64,000 bases of DNA from Hyphomonadaceae bacterium. Lineage in GTDB: Bacteria; Pseudomonadota; Alphaproteobacteria; Caulobacterales; Hyphomonadaceae. The DNA lies in assembly GCA_016714495.1 (NCBI GenBank), contig JADKDU010000002.1, forward strand, positions 1 to 64,000, given 5' to 3'. The translations under genes were made by a program, and so were the position numbers. The notes under the pieces are model-generated. The model worked only from the letters and a program-made list of their open reading frames with translations, searched no databases and was not told where the DNA came from. Of this stretch, positions 1 to 8,562 are shown piece after piece (position 1 is the stretch's first letter; the number at the start of each line of letters is the position of its first letter).

Positions 1-106
1 AAAACACGCGAGGAAGGCGGGTTGTCGGCGCATTTACGAGCTTTATCTCACAGACATGAACAAGGCAGCCACGCGTCTTCCTGGCTGGGAAGGCGGGCTT
101 TGTCCG

Positions 107-134
107 TTTACTTACTCTACAGGGACAATATAGT
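107..134 (+). promoter_or_regulatory. Promoter and putative operator of the Rrf2 regulator gene
   Basis: A -35-like TTTACT (107-112) and a -10-like TATAGT (129-134) are separated by 16 bases. The spacer holds ACTCTACAGGGACA (114-127), which recurs almost unchanged, in the same position relative to the -35 box, in front of the sulfate-binding protein gene at 646-673. About 20 of 28 aligned bases agree. Position between the promoter boxes suits a repressor site. Autoregulation by the Rrf2 protein is inferred. Confidence 0.55.
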
Positions 135-191
135 TTGAAGAGAGTCGCCGGCGGACTTGCCGACGCGGTCCTTTTCCGTCCCGGTCAGCCG

Positions 192-638
192 ATGATTTCA
201 CAAAAGGCAAAATATGCTCTGCGGGCCTTGGTGGCGCTGGCCAAGCAACCCCCGGGGAAGCCGACATTTATCTCCGAGATCGCCGAGACTCAAAGCATCC
301 CGAAGAAGTTTCTCGAGCAGATCCTGCTCGACATGAAGCATCATGGCCTGGTTGCGTCACGGCGTGGAAAAGCCGGTGGCTATGGGCTTTTACGGCCTGC
401 CGACACGATTTCGTTCGGGGAAGTGCTGCGTATTATCGACGGCCCGATCGCGCCGTTGCCCTGCCTTTCCAAGATCGCCTACCGGCGCTGCGAGGATTGC
501 AAGGAGGAGGCGAGCTGCGAGGTTCGCCGGGTCTTCGCGCAGGTGGCCGATGCGACCCGCGGCGTGCTCGACCGGACCACGATTGCTGACGCGCTGGAGG
601 CCCGTTTGCCTCCACGTCTCAGGGATGCTGTCGCGTGA
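192..638 (+). CDS. Rrf2-family transcriptional regulator, probable sulfur-assimilation regulator
   Basis: A 148-residue protein with the Rrf2 winged-helix fold: N-terminal ISQKAKYALRAL, recognition helix region around IPKKFLEQILLDM, and wing GLVASRRGKAGGYGL. Four cysteines near C91, C100, C103 and C109 (C-x8-C-x2-C-x5-C) lie where IscR, NsrR and RirA bind an Fe-S cluster, so a cluster or thiol sensor is plausible. The ATG at 192 is preferred over an upstream TTG at 135 because family homology starts there. It precedes and runs with a sulfate ABC transporter, and both promoters share a motif. It is therefore probably the local regulator of sulfate uptake. The specific named regulator cannot be assigned. 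Confidence 0.85.
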   Translation: MISQKAKYALRALVALAKQPPGKPTFISEIAETQSIPKKFLEQILLDMKHHGLVASRRGKAGGYGLLRPADTISFGEVLRIIDGPIAPLPCLSKIAYRRCEDCKEEASCEVRRVFAQVADATRGVLDRTTIADALEARLPPRLRDAVA

Positions 639-645
639 TCCAGGT

Positions 646-673
646 TTGACAAACTCTACCGGGCCACTAGCGT
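646..673 (+). promoter_or_regulatory. Promoter and putative Rrf2 operator of the sulfate transport operon
   Basis: TTGACA (646-651) and TAGCGT (668-673) are spaced by 16 bases, just after the Rrf2 gene stop and 24 bases before the binding-protein ATG. The spacer carries ACTCTACCGGGCCA (653-666), the counterpart of the motif at 114-127. It suggests that the transporter has its own promoter under the same regulator as the Rrf2 gene. Confidence 0.55.
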
Positions 674-696
674 AACGGTCGCTCCGGAGGACTCCC

Positions 697-1722
697 ATGC
701 GCCTGAAGCTTATCGCCCTGGCCGCATCGCTGGCGCTTGGCGCGTGCGGCGGCCAAAGCTCCAGCGCCGCCAGCGAAATCGCGCTGCTCAACGTGTCCTA
801 CGATCCGACGCGCGAACTCTATGAAGAGTTCAATGCGGATTTCGCGGCCGCCTACAAGACGCCCGGCGGCAAGACGGTGAAGGTCAACATGTCCCACGGC
901 GGCTCTGGCAAGCAGGCGCGCTCGGTGATCGATGGCCTCGACGCTGATGTGGTGACGCTGGCGCTGCAGAACGACATCGACGTCATCGCAAAAGAGACCG
1001 GCAAGATTCCGACGGACTGGCGCACAAAGCTGCCTGCCAATTCGGCGCCCTACACATCCACGATCGTCTTCCTCGTGCGCGCGGGCAATCCGAAGAACAT
1101 CAAGGACTGGAACGATCTTGTGCTTCCGGGCGTCGGCGTCATCACGCCCAACCCGAAGACCTCAGGCGGGGCGCGCTGGAATTATCTCGCGGCCTGGGCC
1201 TACGCCTCGAAGCAATTCGCGGGCGATGAAACCAAGATCAAGGAATTCGTCAGCGCACTCTACAAGAACGTGCTGAAGCTCGACTCGGGCGCACGTGGCA
1301 GCACGGTCACTTTCACCCAGCAGGGCACGGGCGACGTGCTCATCACTTGGGAGAACGAAGGCTTCCTCACGCTGCGGGAAGAGGACGGCGACAAATACCA
1401 GATGATCTATCCTTCGCTATCAATCCGGGCCGAGCCGCCAGTTGCGGTCGTGCCGGGCAATGCCGAGAAGAAAGATCCCGAACAACTGCAAGCCGCCGAA
1501 GACTATCTCAAACACCTCTACTCGGCCGCGGGCCAGCGCATCGCGGCGAAGCACTATTACCGCCCGAACGATCCCGCCGTCGCTGACCCGGCGGACGTGG
1601 CGCGCTTCCAGCCGGTGGAGATGGTGACGATCGATGATCCGCTGTTCGGCGGCTGGGCCCAGGCGCAACCGAAGCATTTCGATGACGGCGGTCTCTACGA
1701 CCAGATCTTCACGGTGAGATAG
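697..1722 (+). CDS. Sulfate/thiosulfate ABC transporter substrate-binding lipoprotein
   Basis: A 341-residue periplasmic solute-binding protein of the Sbp/CysP family that captures sulfate for the CysTWA permease. The N terminus is a lipoprotein signal with lipobox LGAC (Cys17), so it is membrane-anchored rather than free. Family features include NVSYDPTRELYEEFN, MSHGGSGKQ and DVVTLALQNDID near the mature N terminus, and later ITPNPKTSGGARWNYLAAW. GGAGG at 686-690 gives a well-spaced ribosome site. cysT follows after 3 bases. Sbp and CysP cannot be told apart with certainty from sequence alone. Confidence 0.93.
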   Translation: MRLKLIALAASLALGACGGQSSSAASEIALLNVSYDPTRELYEEFNADFAAAYKTPGGKTVKVNMSHGGSGKQARSVIDGLDADVVTLALQNDIDVIAKETGKIPTDWRTKLPANSAPYTSTIVFLVRAGNPKNIKDWNDLVLPGVGVITPNPKTSGGARWNYLAAWAYASKQFAGDETKIKEFVSALYKNVLKLDSGARGSTVTFTQQGTGDVLITWENEGFLTLREEDGDKYQMIYPSLSIRAEPPVAVVPGNAEKKDPEQLQAAEDYLKHLYSAAGQRIAAKHYYRPNDPAVADPADVARFQPVEMVTIDDPLFGGWAQAQPKHFDDGGLYDQIFTVR

Positions 1723-1725
1723 CAT

Positions 1726-2592
1726 ATGACGGCAACGGCGCCGGACGGGGCGCGTAGTTTCCGCTGGCGGCGGCGTAGTGTCCTGCCAGGCTTCGGCCTG
1801 AGCCTGGGATACACGATCGTGTACCTGTCGCTAATCGTCCTGATCCCGCTGGCCGGCCTCGGCATTAGGTCCGCAAGCCTGGGCTGGGACCAGTTCTGGG
1901 CGATTGCATTTGACCGGCGGGTGCTCCTGGCTCTGCAACTGTCATTCGGCTCGGCGTTGATTGCGGCCATCATAAACACCGTGTTCGGCGTGCTCGTCGC
2001 GTGGGTGCTGGTGCGTTACCGCTTCCCGGGCCGGCGCTGGCTCGACGCCGCAGTCGATCTTCCCTTTGCATTGCCCACAGCAGTCGCCGGCATCGCGCTC
2101 GCCACACTCTATGCGCCCAACGGCCCGTTCGGAGCGCTTCTGGATGACTGGTTCGGTCTCAGGGTCGGCTTCACGTCATTCGGCGTCGTGATGGCGCTGA
2201 TCTTCGTCGGCCTGCCTTTCGTCGTCCGCACCGTCCAGCCCGTGCTGGAAGAGATCGATCGCGAGACGGAAGAAGTCGCCGCCACGCTCGGCGCCCGCCG
2301 CTGGCGCACCGTCACGCGCGTCATCTTCCCCGCGCTCCTGCCCGCCATCCTCACCGGCTTCGCGCTTTCCTTCGCGCGCGGTGTCGGCGAGTACGGCTCG
2401 GTGATCTTCATTGCCTCGAACCTTCCCTTCCAGTCTGAGATCGCGCCCCTGCTGATCGTCATCAAGCTGGAAGAGAACAACTATGCCGGCGCCACGGCGA
2501 TTGCGACCATCATGCTGGTGATCGCCTTCGTCATGCTGTTCGTGATCAACCTGCTGCAGGCCTGGAGCCGGAAATGGTTCGGCCATGAGTGA
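1726..2592 (+). CDS. cysT: Sulfate ABC transporter permease CysT
   Basis: A 288-residue integral membrane subunit (also called CysU) of the sulfate importer. About six hydrophobic segments are visible, with the EAA loop that docks the ATPase at EEVAATLGARRWRTVTRV (about residue 185-205) followed by FPALLPAILTGFALSFARGVGEYGSV, which is typical of CysT. It starts 3 bases after the binding-protein stop and overlaps cysW by 8 bases, so it is translated as part of one operon. Heterodimerises with CysW. Confidence 0.95.
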   Translation: MTATAPDGARSFRWRRRSVLPGFGLSLGYTIVYLSLIVLIPLAGLGIRSASLGWDQFWAIAFDRRVLLALQLSFGSALIAAIINTVFGVLVAWVLVRYRFPGRRWLDAAVDLPFALPTAVAGIALATLYAPNGPFGALLDDWFGLRVGFTSFGVVMALIFVGLPFVVRTVQPVLEEIDRETEEVAATLGARRWRTVTRVIFPALLPAILTGFALSFARGVGEYGSVIFIASNLPFQSEIAPLLIVIKLEENNYAGATAIATIMLVIAFVMLFVINLLQAWSRKWFGHE

Positions 2593-3460
2593 AGCAGCCG
2601 CTACACGCCAGCAGCGCAAGGTTCGCCAGGCCATCGGCGAGGGGCCGGCTACCCGCTTTGTCCTGCTCACGATCGCGCTGGCCTTCCTCGGCCTGATGCT
2701 GGTCGCGCCGCTGCTGGTGGTGTTCGTCGAGGCGTTTGGCCGCGGCCTTGGCGTCTACTTCCAGGCGCTCGCCCTGCCGGACACGATGGCCGCCCTGCAG
2801 CTCACGCTCCTTGTCGCGGCCATCGCCGTTCCCGCGAACCTCGTCTTTGGCGTCGCCGCCGCCTGGCTGATCGCCAAGTTCGACTTCAAGGGCAAATCCT
2901 TCCTGCTGACGCTGATCGATCTTCCCTTTGCGGTGTCGCCCGTTGTCTCGGGCCTGATCTTCGTCCTGCTTTTCGGCGCCAACAGCGCGCTTGGTCCCTG
3001 GCTCGAAGACAACAACATCAAGATTCTCTATGCCGTCCCCGGCATCGTCATCGCGACGATTTTCATCACCTTTCCCTTCATCGCCCGCGAACTGATCCCG
3101 CTGATGGAACAGCAGGGCTCGTCGGAAGAGGAGGCGGCCGTCTCCCTCGGCGCTAGCGGCTGGCGCACCTTCTTCCAGGTCACGCTGCCCAACGTGAAAT
3201 GGGGCCTGCTCTATGGCGTGCTGCTCTGCAATGCGCGCGCGATGGGCGAGTTCGGTGCGGTTTCAGTGGTCTCGGGCCATATCCGCGGCGTCACCAACAC
3301 GCTGCCGCTTCACATCGAAATTCTTTACAACGACAACAAGGCCGCGGCGGCATTCGCTGTTGCGTCCTTGCTCGCCATGCTTGCTCTCGTCACGCTTGCG
3401 GTTAAGACGCTGCTTGAAGCCCGGTTCGCCGGCGAGATCGCAGCACAGCGGCGCCACTGA
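2585..3460 (+). CDS. cysW: Sulfate ABC transporter permease CysW
   Basis: A 291-residue membrane permease, partner of CysT. Several membrane spans are visible, with an EAA motif at EEEAAVSLGASGWRTFFQV followed by LPNVKWGLLYGVLLCNARAMGEFGAVSVVSGHIRG, the CysW signature with its conserved MGEFGAVSVVSG stretch. The start lies inside the end of cysT (8-base overlap), indicating translational coupling. cysA follows 18 bases downstream. Confidence 0.95.
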   Translation: MSEAAATRQQRKVRQAIGEGPATRFVLLTIALAFLGLMLVAPLLVVFVEAFGRGLGVYFQALALPDTMAALQLTLLVAAIAVPANLVFGVAAAWLIAKFDFKGKSFLLTLIDLPFAVSPVVSGLIFVLLFGANSALGPWLEDNNIKILYAVPGIVIATIFITFPFIARELIPLMEQQGSSEEEAAVSLGASGWRTFFQVTLPNVKWGLLYGVLLCNARAMGEFGAVSVVSGHIRGVTNTLPLHIEILYNDNKAAAAFAVASLLAMLALVTLAVKTLLEARFAGEIAAQRRH

Positions 3461-3478
3461 TCGGAGCACTACGCCTTT

Positions 3479-4600
3479 ATGCAGGTTCGCGCGGTAAACA
3501 TCTCGAAGCGCTATGTCGGCATCGCCGCGCTGGACGACGTCTCGTTGACCGTCCAGCCTGGCGAACTCGTGGCGCTGCTCGGGCCCTCCGGCTCGGGCAA
3601 GACCACGCTTTTGCGCACCATCGCCGGCCTCGAACATCCCGATTCCGGCACAGTCTATTTCAACGACCGCGACCTGTCCGACAGCCGTATCCAGGATCGC
3701 GGCGTCGGTTTCGTGTTCCAGCACTACGCGCTGTTCAAGCATATGCGCGTGATGGACAATATCGCCTTCGGCCTGCGCGCGCGCAGCAAGGACAAGCCGA
3801 AGGAATCCGAGATCAAACGTCGCGTGCTCGAACTGCTCGACCTCGTGCAGCTCTCTGGCCTCGAGCGCCGCTTTCCGGCCCAGCTGTCCGGCGGCCAGAG
3901 ACAACGCGTCGCGCTCGCCCGCGCTCTCGCCATCGAACCTTCGGTGTTGCTGCTCGATGAACCGTTCGGCGCGCTCGACGCCCGCGTCAGGAAAGACTTG
4001 CGACGCTGGCTGCGCGAAATCCATGACCGCACCGGCCACACCACCCTGTTCGTCACGCACGACCAGGAAGAGGCGCTCGAACTGGCCGACCGCGTCGTCG
4101 TCATGAACAAGGGCAAGATCGAACAGTCCGCAACGCCCGACGAAATCTACGACACGCCGGCGACGCCCTTTGTATTCTCCTTCATCGGTGAATCGAGCGT
4201 CATTCCGGTGCAGGTCGGCAATGGTCGCGCCACGCTCGATGAGCGCCTGCTTGATCTCGACATCGGCAATCTCCCTGATGGCCCCGCCCAGCTTTATCTC
4301 CGTCCCGAAGACGTGGTCATGGTCACCGATGGGGGGCCGGGGATACCCGGCCTTGTCGTCTCCACTCGCCGCATCGGCGGCATGCGCCGCGTCACCATCG
4401 AATGCGGTCTTGCCCGTCACCGCATCGAATTCGACGCCCCTGCGGAGATCCCGATCAACAATTCCCAGCGCCTGACCATTCGCGTCATTGGGGGCCGCGT
4501 GTACGGGGCAGGGGCTGAAGGCTACGAAACGGAAAAACTGGCCGCCTCCGCTACGTCCGATTTCAAATGGGCCAAAGCCGAAGGCTGGCTCGACCGCTAG
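3479..4600 (+). CDS. cysA: Sulfate ABC transporter ATP-binding protein CysA
   Basis: A 373-residue ABC ATPase that powers sulfate import. Walker A GPSGSGKT is at about 35-42, the signature LSGGQ at 136-140, Walker B VLLLDEP at 156-162, and the switch histidine lies in LFVTHDQ near 194. The C-terminal part, after about residue 240, matches the regulatory TOBE-like domain of CysA/MalK-type ATPases. Last gene of the operon. No sulfate-activation genes (cysD/cysN or sat) follow; the reductive genes are 5.5 kb downstream. Confidence 0.95.
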   Translation: MQVRAVNISKRYVGIAALDDVSLTVQPGELVALLGPSGSGKTTLLRTIAGLEHPDSGTVYFNDRDLSDSRIQDRGVGFVFQHYALFKHMRVMDNIAFGLRARSKDKPKESEIKRRVLELLDLVQLSGLERRFPAQLSGGQRQRVALARALAIEPSVLLLDEPFGALDARVRKDLRRWLREIHDRTGHTTLFVTHDQEEALELADRVVVMNKGKIEQSATPDEIYDTPATPFVFSFIGESSVIPVQVGNGRATLDERLLDLDIGNLPDGPAQLYLRPEDVVMVTDGGPGIPGLVVSTRRIGGMRRVTIECGLARHRIEFDAPAEIPINNSQRLTIRVIGGRVYGAGAEGYETEKLAASATSDFKWAKAEGWLDR

Positions 4601-5281
4601 GCGCTTCATGCCCATGGTCGACGAGCCCGATCCTTTGTTTCCGCCTACGCAGCTGGATTCCGCGAAACCTAATCCCAGCCGCTAACCATCTTTCCCAACA
4701 GTCTCAACGCCCAAGCGCGAAAGCAGATGGTGGATCGAGCCTCGCTCATCCCCACCTCGTCCCACCCCGTGAGATATTGCCCATGTCGCTCCCGCATCAA
4801 GGCCAGCCGCGATGTTCAACGGCGCGAGGGGCGATGCGATCGAGCGGTTAGGACCTCCGCAAGGCTGTCGCCCATAAAGCCAGTGCGAGGAAGCGCGCCA
4901 GGTCCCTTGTCGCTGAGATGGGCAAGCACGGCGCAGGGGATCAGGCGATGAACAGCCCGACCTTTCTGCCGACGGCCTTGGCGATCCAAGAGGTGAACGA
5001 CCTCCGTGATCCAGCTGGCGACAAACGATCGCTGGGGCGCGGGGAAACCGCATCCTTTTTCCACCGGTAGGGCCGCCTTGAAGCGGCAGCTAATCAGCGG
5101 GGCGCCCCCACGTCCCCGGCCCTTCATCTGGGACGGAGCGACAGCGTCCCAGACGGGTCTCCCCGGTCTAACCGAGATCGCCTACCCGTCACGCATCCGC
5201 GAGTTGCTTCCCTAGGCGGAAGCTGTAGGTTCCGCTCAACCGGTGATGGCAAAAGCCACGACAGGCAGGGAGAGACGACAG
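4601..5281 (+). other. Intergenic region of about 680 bases with no supported gene
   Basis: This is the longest gene-free stretch. Open frames on either strand are short, lack good ribosome sites and show no recognisable domain; several overlap in opposite directions. Small inverted repeats occur, for example GGGACG/CGTCCC at about 5131-5151 and GCTTCC/GGAAGC at 5207-5224, but without T-runs. It could be a decayed gene or mobile-element remnant, but nothing in it is recognisable to me. Confidence 0.4.
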
Positions 5282-6190
5282 ATGTGTGACGACCTTACCG
5301 AACACAGTAATGACGAAGCTTTTGACGTTGGCGCCCTTTCGCGGCGCGGATTCGGCGCGATGTCGCTGGCAGCGCTCGCCGCCTGCACGACGAGCCCGGA
5401 AAATCCGGCGACGATCGTCGAGCGCGAAGTCGAAATCCAGACCGCTGACGGCATGCTCGACGCGCACTACGCCGCGCCGTCTTCGGGCAAGCATCCGGCG
5501 GTGCTGGTGTGGCCCGACATCATGGGCTTGCGTCCCGCTTTCCGCCTGATGGGCAAGCGTCTTGCCGAATCGGGCTATGCGGTTCTCACCGTGAACCCGT
5601 TCTATCGTCTGCAGAAGGGCCAGGTGTTCGACGCCACCACCGAGAAATTCTCGGACGCGCCGGTTCGCACCCGCCTCGTCGGCCTGATGGGGCCGACTGT
5701 TGGCAATCCCGAGAACACGAAGAAGGACGCGGTCGCTGCTGTCGCATGGCTCGACAAGCAGAAGGAAGTCGACACCTCCAAGGGCATCGGCACGACAGGC
5801 TATTGCATGGGCGGCCCGCTGGTGATGCGCACCATGGCATTCGTGCCGAACCGTGTGAAAGCCGGCGGCAGCTTCCATGGCGGCGGCCTCGCCGTAACTG
5901 CGACGACCGCAACCGAAGCGCAGCGCACTAACAGCCCGCACCTGCTCGTTCCGCAGATGCAGTCCAAGGCTGTGCTGATCGCCGTCGCGCAGAATGACGA
6001 CCAGCAGGATCCGACGGTCAAGGACACGGTGAAAGCTGCGTTCACCGCCAAGGGGATTCCAGTTGAAGTCGAAGTCTATCCGGCCCAGCACGGCTGGTGC
6101 CCGCCCGACAGCCAGGTCTTCGACCAGGTGCAGGCCGACCGCGCCTGGGGCCGTCTGCTGGCGACCTTCCAGGCCGGCCTCAAGGCCTAG
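5282..6190 (+). CDS. Exported dienelactone hydrolase family protein
   Basis: A 302-residue alpha/beta hydrolase related to carboxymethylenebutenolidase. The nucleophile is Cys175 in GYCMGG, the hallmark of dienelactone hydrolases. Candidate acid and base residues lie in QNDDQQDPT (about 240) and PAQHGWCPPD (about 270). The N terminus SRRGFGAMSLAALAAC combines a twin-arginine signal with a lipobox (Cys35), so it is probably exported by Tat and lipidated. ATG 5282 is chosen because AGGGAGAG sits just upstream; an in-frame ATG at 5243 has no such site. The substrate is unknown. Confidence 0.88.
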   Translation: MCDDLTEHSNDEAFDVGALSRRGFGAMSLAALAACTTSPENPATIVEREVEIQTADGMLDAHYAAPSSGKHPAVLVWPDIMGLRPAFRLMGKRLAESGYAVLTVNPFYRLQKGQVFDATTEKFSDAPVRTRLVGLMGPTVGNPENTKKDAVAAVAWLDKQKEVDTSKGIGTTGYCMGGPLVMRTMAFVPNRVKAGGSFHGGGLAVTATTATEAQRTNSPHLLVPQMQSKAVLIAVAQNDDQQDPTVKDTVKAAFTAKGIPVEVEVYPAQHGWCPPDSQVFDQVQADRAWGRLLATFQAGLKA

Positions 6191-6215
6191 TCTGGTTTTG
6201 ATCTGACGTGACTTG

Positions 6216-6247
6216 AAAACGCGGCTCGCTCAGCGGGCCGCGTTTTT
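6216..6247. terminator. Bidirectional rho-independent terminator
   Basis: AAAACGCGGC (6216-6225) pairs with GCCGCGTTTT (6237-6246), giving a strong GC stem with A-run and T-run flanks on both strands. It lies between the convergent hydrolase gene and the phyH-type gene and overlaps the last codons and stop of the latter, so it can serve both. Confidence 0.85.
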
Positions 6248-7090
6248 CACAAAGTCTTCGAGATAGTCGCCCTCAACGGCGTCGGGTTTCCCCGAAAACC
6301 ACGCCCCGCGAATATGTCGGCGAACAGCGCTGCTATCGGTGGCCGACGCCGCCGAATGCCAGAGATAAGCGTCGTGAAACAGCACGTCGCCATCATCGCA
6401 ATAGACCGCCACTTCGCCTGGCGCCTTTTCAAAGGCCAACGGCATGGCGAAGGGCGGCTCGATGCTGGTGTGTCCACCTGCAGCACGCGCGCCTTCAGGC
6501 ACCGCGACATTATTCGCATTGTGATACGGCGCTGGCGTCGCCCAAAGATGACTTCCCGGCACGACGCGCAGAAATCCATTGGCCGGGCTCGTCCCATCGA
6601 CATGGATCGTGAAGGCGGCGCTCGGCCAGACATCAAGCTGCGGCCCGCTCTGCCAATCACTATGCCAGCCAATGCGCTTGTAGCCTGACGCCACATCCGA
6701 CCGCGCATCCTGATAGACAACACCAAAGCGCGAATGCTCGCGCAGATGCCCGCCAGGAATCCAGCGCGCCATCAGGCCCACAATCGCCGGATGCAAAACC
6801 GCCGCCCGCGTGGTCGGTGCGATCTGCGTGATGTATTGCACATAGTTGGCGAACCGCCGTCCTGCCGCAGCATCTGTCAGGATGGAGTTGCCATGCTTGT
6901 TCGCCAGTTCGCCATTGGCCACGCGTGCCTGCGCCTCAGCGCACTCTGCCAACATCGTGGCGAGGTCGTCTCGCGAATAAAGGCCGCGCAGAATGGCAAA
7001 ACCGTGGGCGCGGAAAAACGCGTCCAATTCGTCAAGCGCGTCCGTGCGGAAAACGCCAAAGTCTGGATCGATGCTGACTGTGCCCTTCAT
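6230..7090 (-). CDS. Phytanoyl-CoA dioxygenase (PhyH) family protein
   Basis: A 286-residue Fe(II)/2-oxoglutarate-dependent oxygenase. The metal-binding H-x-D is visible at His143-Ser-Asp145 (GWHSDWQSG). The distal histidine is His238 or His244 in VLFHDAYLWHSAAS, and arginines follow at about 257 for 2-oxoglutarate binding. GFLRVVPGSH near 171-180 is the usual PhyH strand motif. The family hydroxylates diverse small molecules; the substrate cannot be given. It stands alone, divergent from the nucleoside transporter gene, and ends at a shared terminator. Confidence 0.88.
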   Translation of the reverse strand: MKGTVSIDPDFGVFRTDALDELDAFFRAHGFAILRGLYSRDDLATMLAECAEAQARVANGELANKHGNSILTDAAAGRRFANYVQYITQIAPTTRAAVLHPAIVGLMARWIPGGHLREHSRFGVVYQDARSDVASGYKRIGWHSDWQSGPQLDVWPSAAFTIHVDGTSPANGFLRVVPGSHLWATPAPYHNANNVAVPEGARAAGGHTSIEPPFAMPLAFEKAPGEVAVYCDDGDVLFHDAYLWHSAASATDSSAVRRHIRGAWFSGKPDAVEGDYLEDFVKNAAR

Positions 7091-7281
7091 GCGCTCTGGC
7101 GAGCATGAATGACGGCGTTTGGCAACCTACCGCGCAAGCGCGAGGCGTCTACGGCTTGAAGCGATCAGCCTGCGAGCATTCCAGCCAAGGGCCGTCAGCG
7201 AATGCGGGCGGCGGGCTGTTGCGGCGTCAGGGAATGGTCCATGAATTGGGCGGGGCAGTATCGGGTCGGCTGAAGGCGGGC

Positions 7282-8562
7282 ATGGGATTCTCAATCGACA
7301 ATCTGCGCAGCCTTGTCGGCGTTGCGTTCGTAATTGGCGTCGCGTGGGCGCTGTCGGATAACCGCACGAAATTCCCGTGGCGCATCGTGGCTGTCGCGCT
7401 GGGTCTGGAAATCGTGTTGGCCGTATCCATGTTCGCCTTGCCGCCCCTGCGGGCCCTGCTGGCGTGGGTGTCTGCCGGAATCGACGGGTTGCAGGCGGCG
7501 ACGCTGGAAGGCGCCCGCTTTGTCTTTGGTTACCTGGCGGGCGGGGCGACGCCCTACGTGCTCGCCAGTCCAGAGAACAGTACGGTTCTCGCTTTTGGCG
7601 TGCTGCCGCTGATTATTGTGGTGTCGGCCTTGTCGGCGCTTCTCTGGCGGTGGGGCGTGCTCGAATGGGCCTGCCGAGGCCTCGGCTTTTTGTTGCGCAA
7701 GACGATGGGCATCGGCGGCGCGCTGGGGTTGGCGACGGGCGCCAACATCTTCCTCGGCATGGTCGAAGCGCCCCTTGTGGTTCGACCTTACCTCGAACGG
7801 ATGTCGCGCGCCGACCTGTTCGTGATCATGACGACGGGCATGGCCACCATCGCCGGCACGGTGATGGCGCTCTATGCTTCGTTCCTCAGCGGCACATCGC
7901 CTGACGCCGCTGGCCACATCCTCGTCGCCTCCTTCATGGCGGCGCCCGGATCGATCGCCATCGCCCGCGTGATGATGCCCGCGGGAGACGAGCAGGGCGC
8001 GGCTGCGGCGGAGAAGGCGCCGAGGCTCTACCGCTCCTCGATGGACGCCTTCGCACGTGGCGTGCAGGACGGGGTCAACATGCTGATCGCCGTCGTTGCA
8101 ATGCTGCTGGCGGCGGTGGCGTTCGTTGCGCTGGTCAACATGATTCTCGCAGCGGCGTTCCCGGAGATCGGAGGTTCGGAGCTGACCATCGGGCGGGTGT
8201 TCGGCTGGATATTCTCCCCCTTCATGTGGATGCTCGGCATCCCGTGGCGCGACGCACTGCCGGCCGGTGAGCTGATGGGAACGAAGACTGCGCTCAACGA
8301 GCTGATCGCTTATCTCGACATGTCCCGCATGGCGTCCGATGCGATCGAACCGCGCACGCGTCTAATGATGATCTACGCGCTGTGCGGCTTTGCGAACTTT
8401 GCCTCGGTCGCGATCATGATCGGCGGCCTCAGCTCGATCTGCCCCGAACGGCGCGATGACTTCGCGGATCTCGGATTGAAGAGCCTGCTGGCCGGCACGC
8501 TGACCAACATGCTCAGCGCCGCGCTGATCGGCTTGGCGCCGCTGGCCTTGCTGCAGCTCTGA
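7282..8562 (+). CDS. NupC-type concentrative nucleoside transporter
   Basis: A 426-residue inner-membrane protein of the CNT/NupC family, importing nucleosides with protons or sodium. The conserved core is visible: VLPLIIVVSALSALLWRWGV, then MGIGGALGLATGANIFLGMVEAPLVVRPYL, a MTTGMATIAGTVMALYASFL block, and a C-terminal YALCGFANFASVAIMIGGLSSICPERR motif. Start 7282 is preferred to 7105 because the first 59 residues of the longer frame look unlike protein of this family and GAAGGCGGG precedes 7282. The stop abuts the stop of the convergent DUF1801 gene. Confidence 0.92.
   Translation: MGFSIDNLRSLVGVAFVIGVAWALSDNRTKFPWRIVAVALGLEIVLAVSMFALPPLRALLAWVSAGIDGLQAATLEGARFVFGYLAGGATPYVLASPENSTVLAFGVLPLIIVVSALSALLWRWGVLEWACRGLGFLLRKTMGIGGALGLATGANIFLGMVEAPLVVRPYLERMSRADLFVIMTTGMATIAGTVMALYASFLSGTSPDAAGHILVASFMAAPGSIAIARVMMPAGDEQGAAAAEKAPRLYRSSMDAFARGVQDGVNMLIAVVAMLLAAVAFVALVNMILAAAFPEIGGSELTIGRVFGWIFSPFMWMLGIPWRDALPAGELMGTKTALNELIAYLDMSRMASDAIEPRTRLMMIYALCGFANFASVAIMIGGLSSICPERRDDFADLGLKSLLAGTLTNMLSAALIGLAPLALLQL

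Noticed and set aside
56..133. Short frame of 25 codons upstream of the Rrf2 gene
   Set aside because: It overlaps the predicted promoter boxes and operator motif, has no ribosome site and contains no regulatory codon run that would mark a leader peptide.
3263..4615. 450-residue minus-strand frame opposite cysA
   Set aside because: Shadow of cysA, which has all ABC ATPase motifs.
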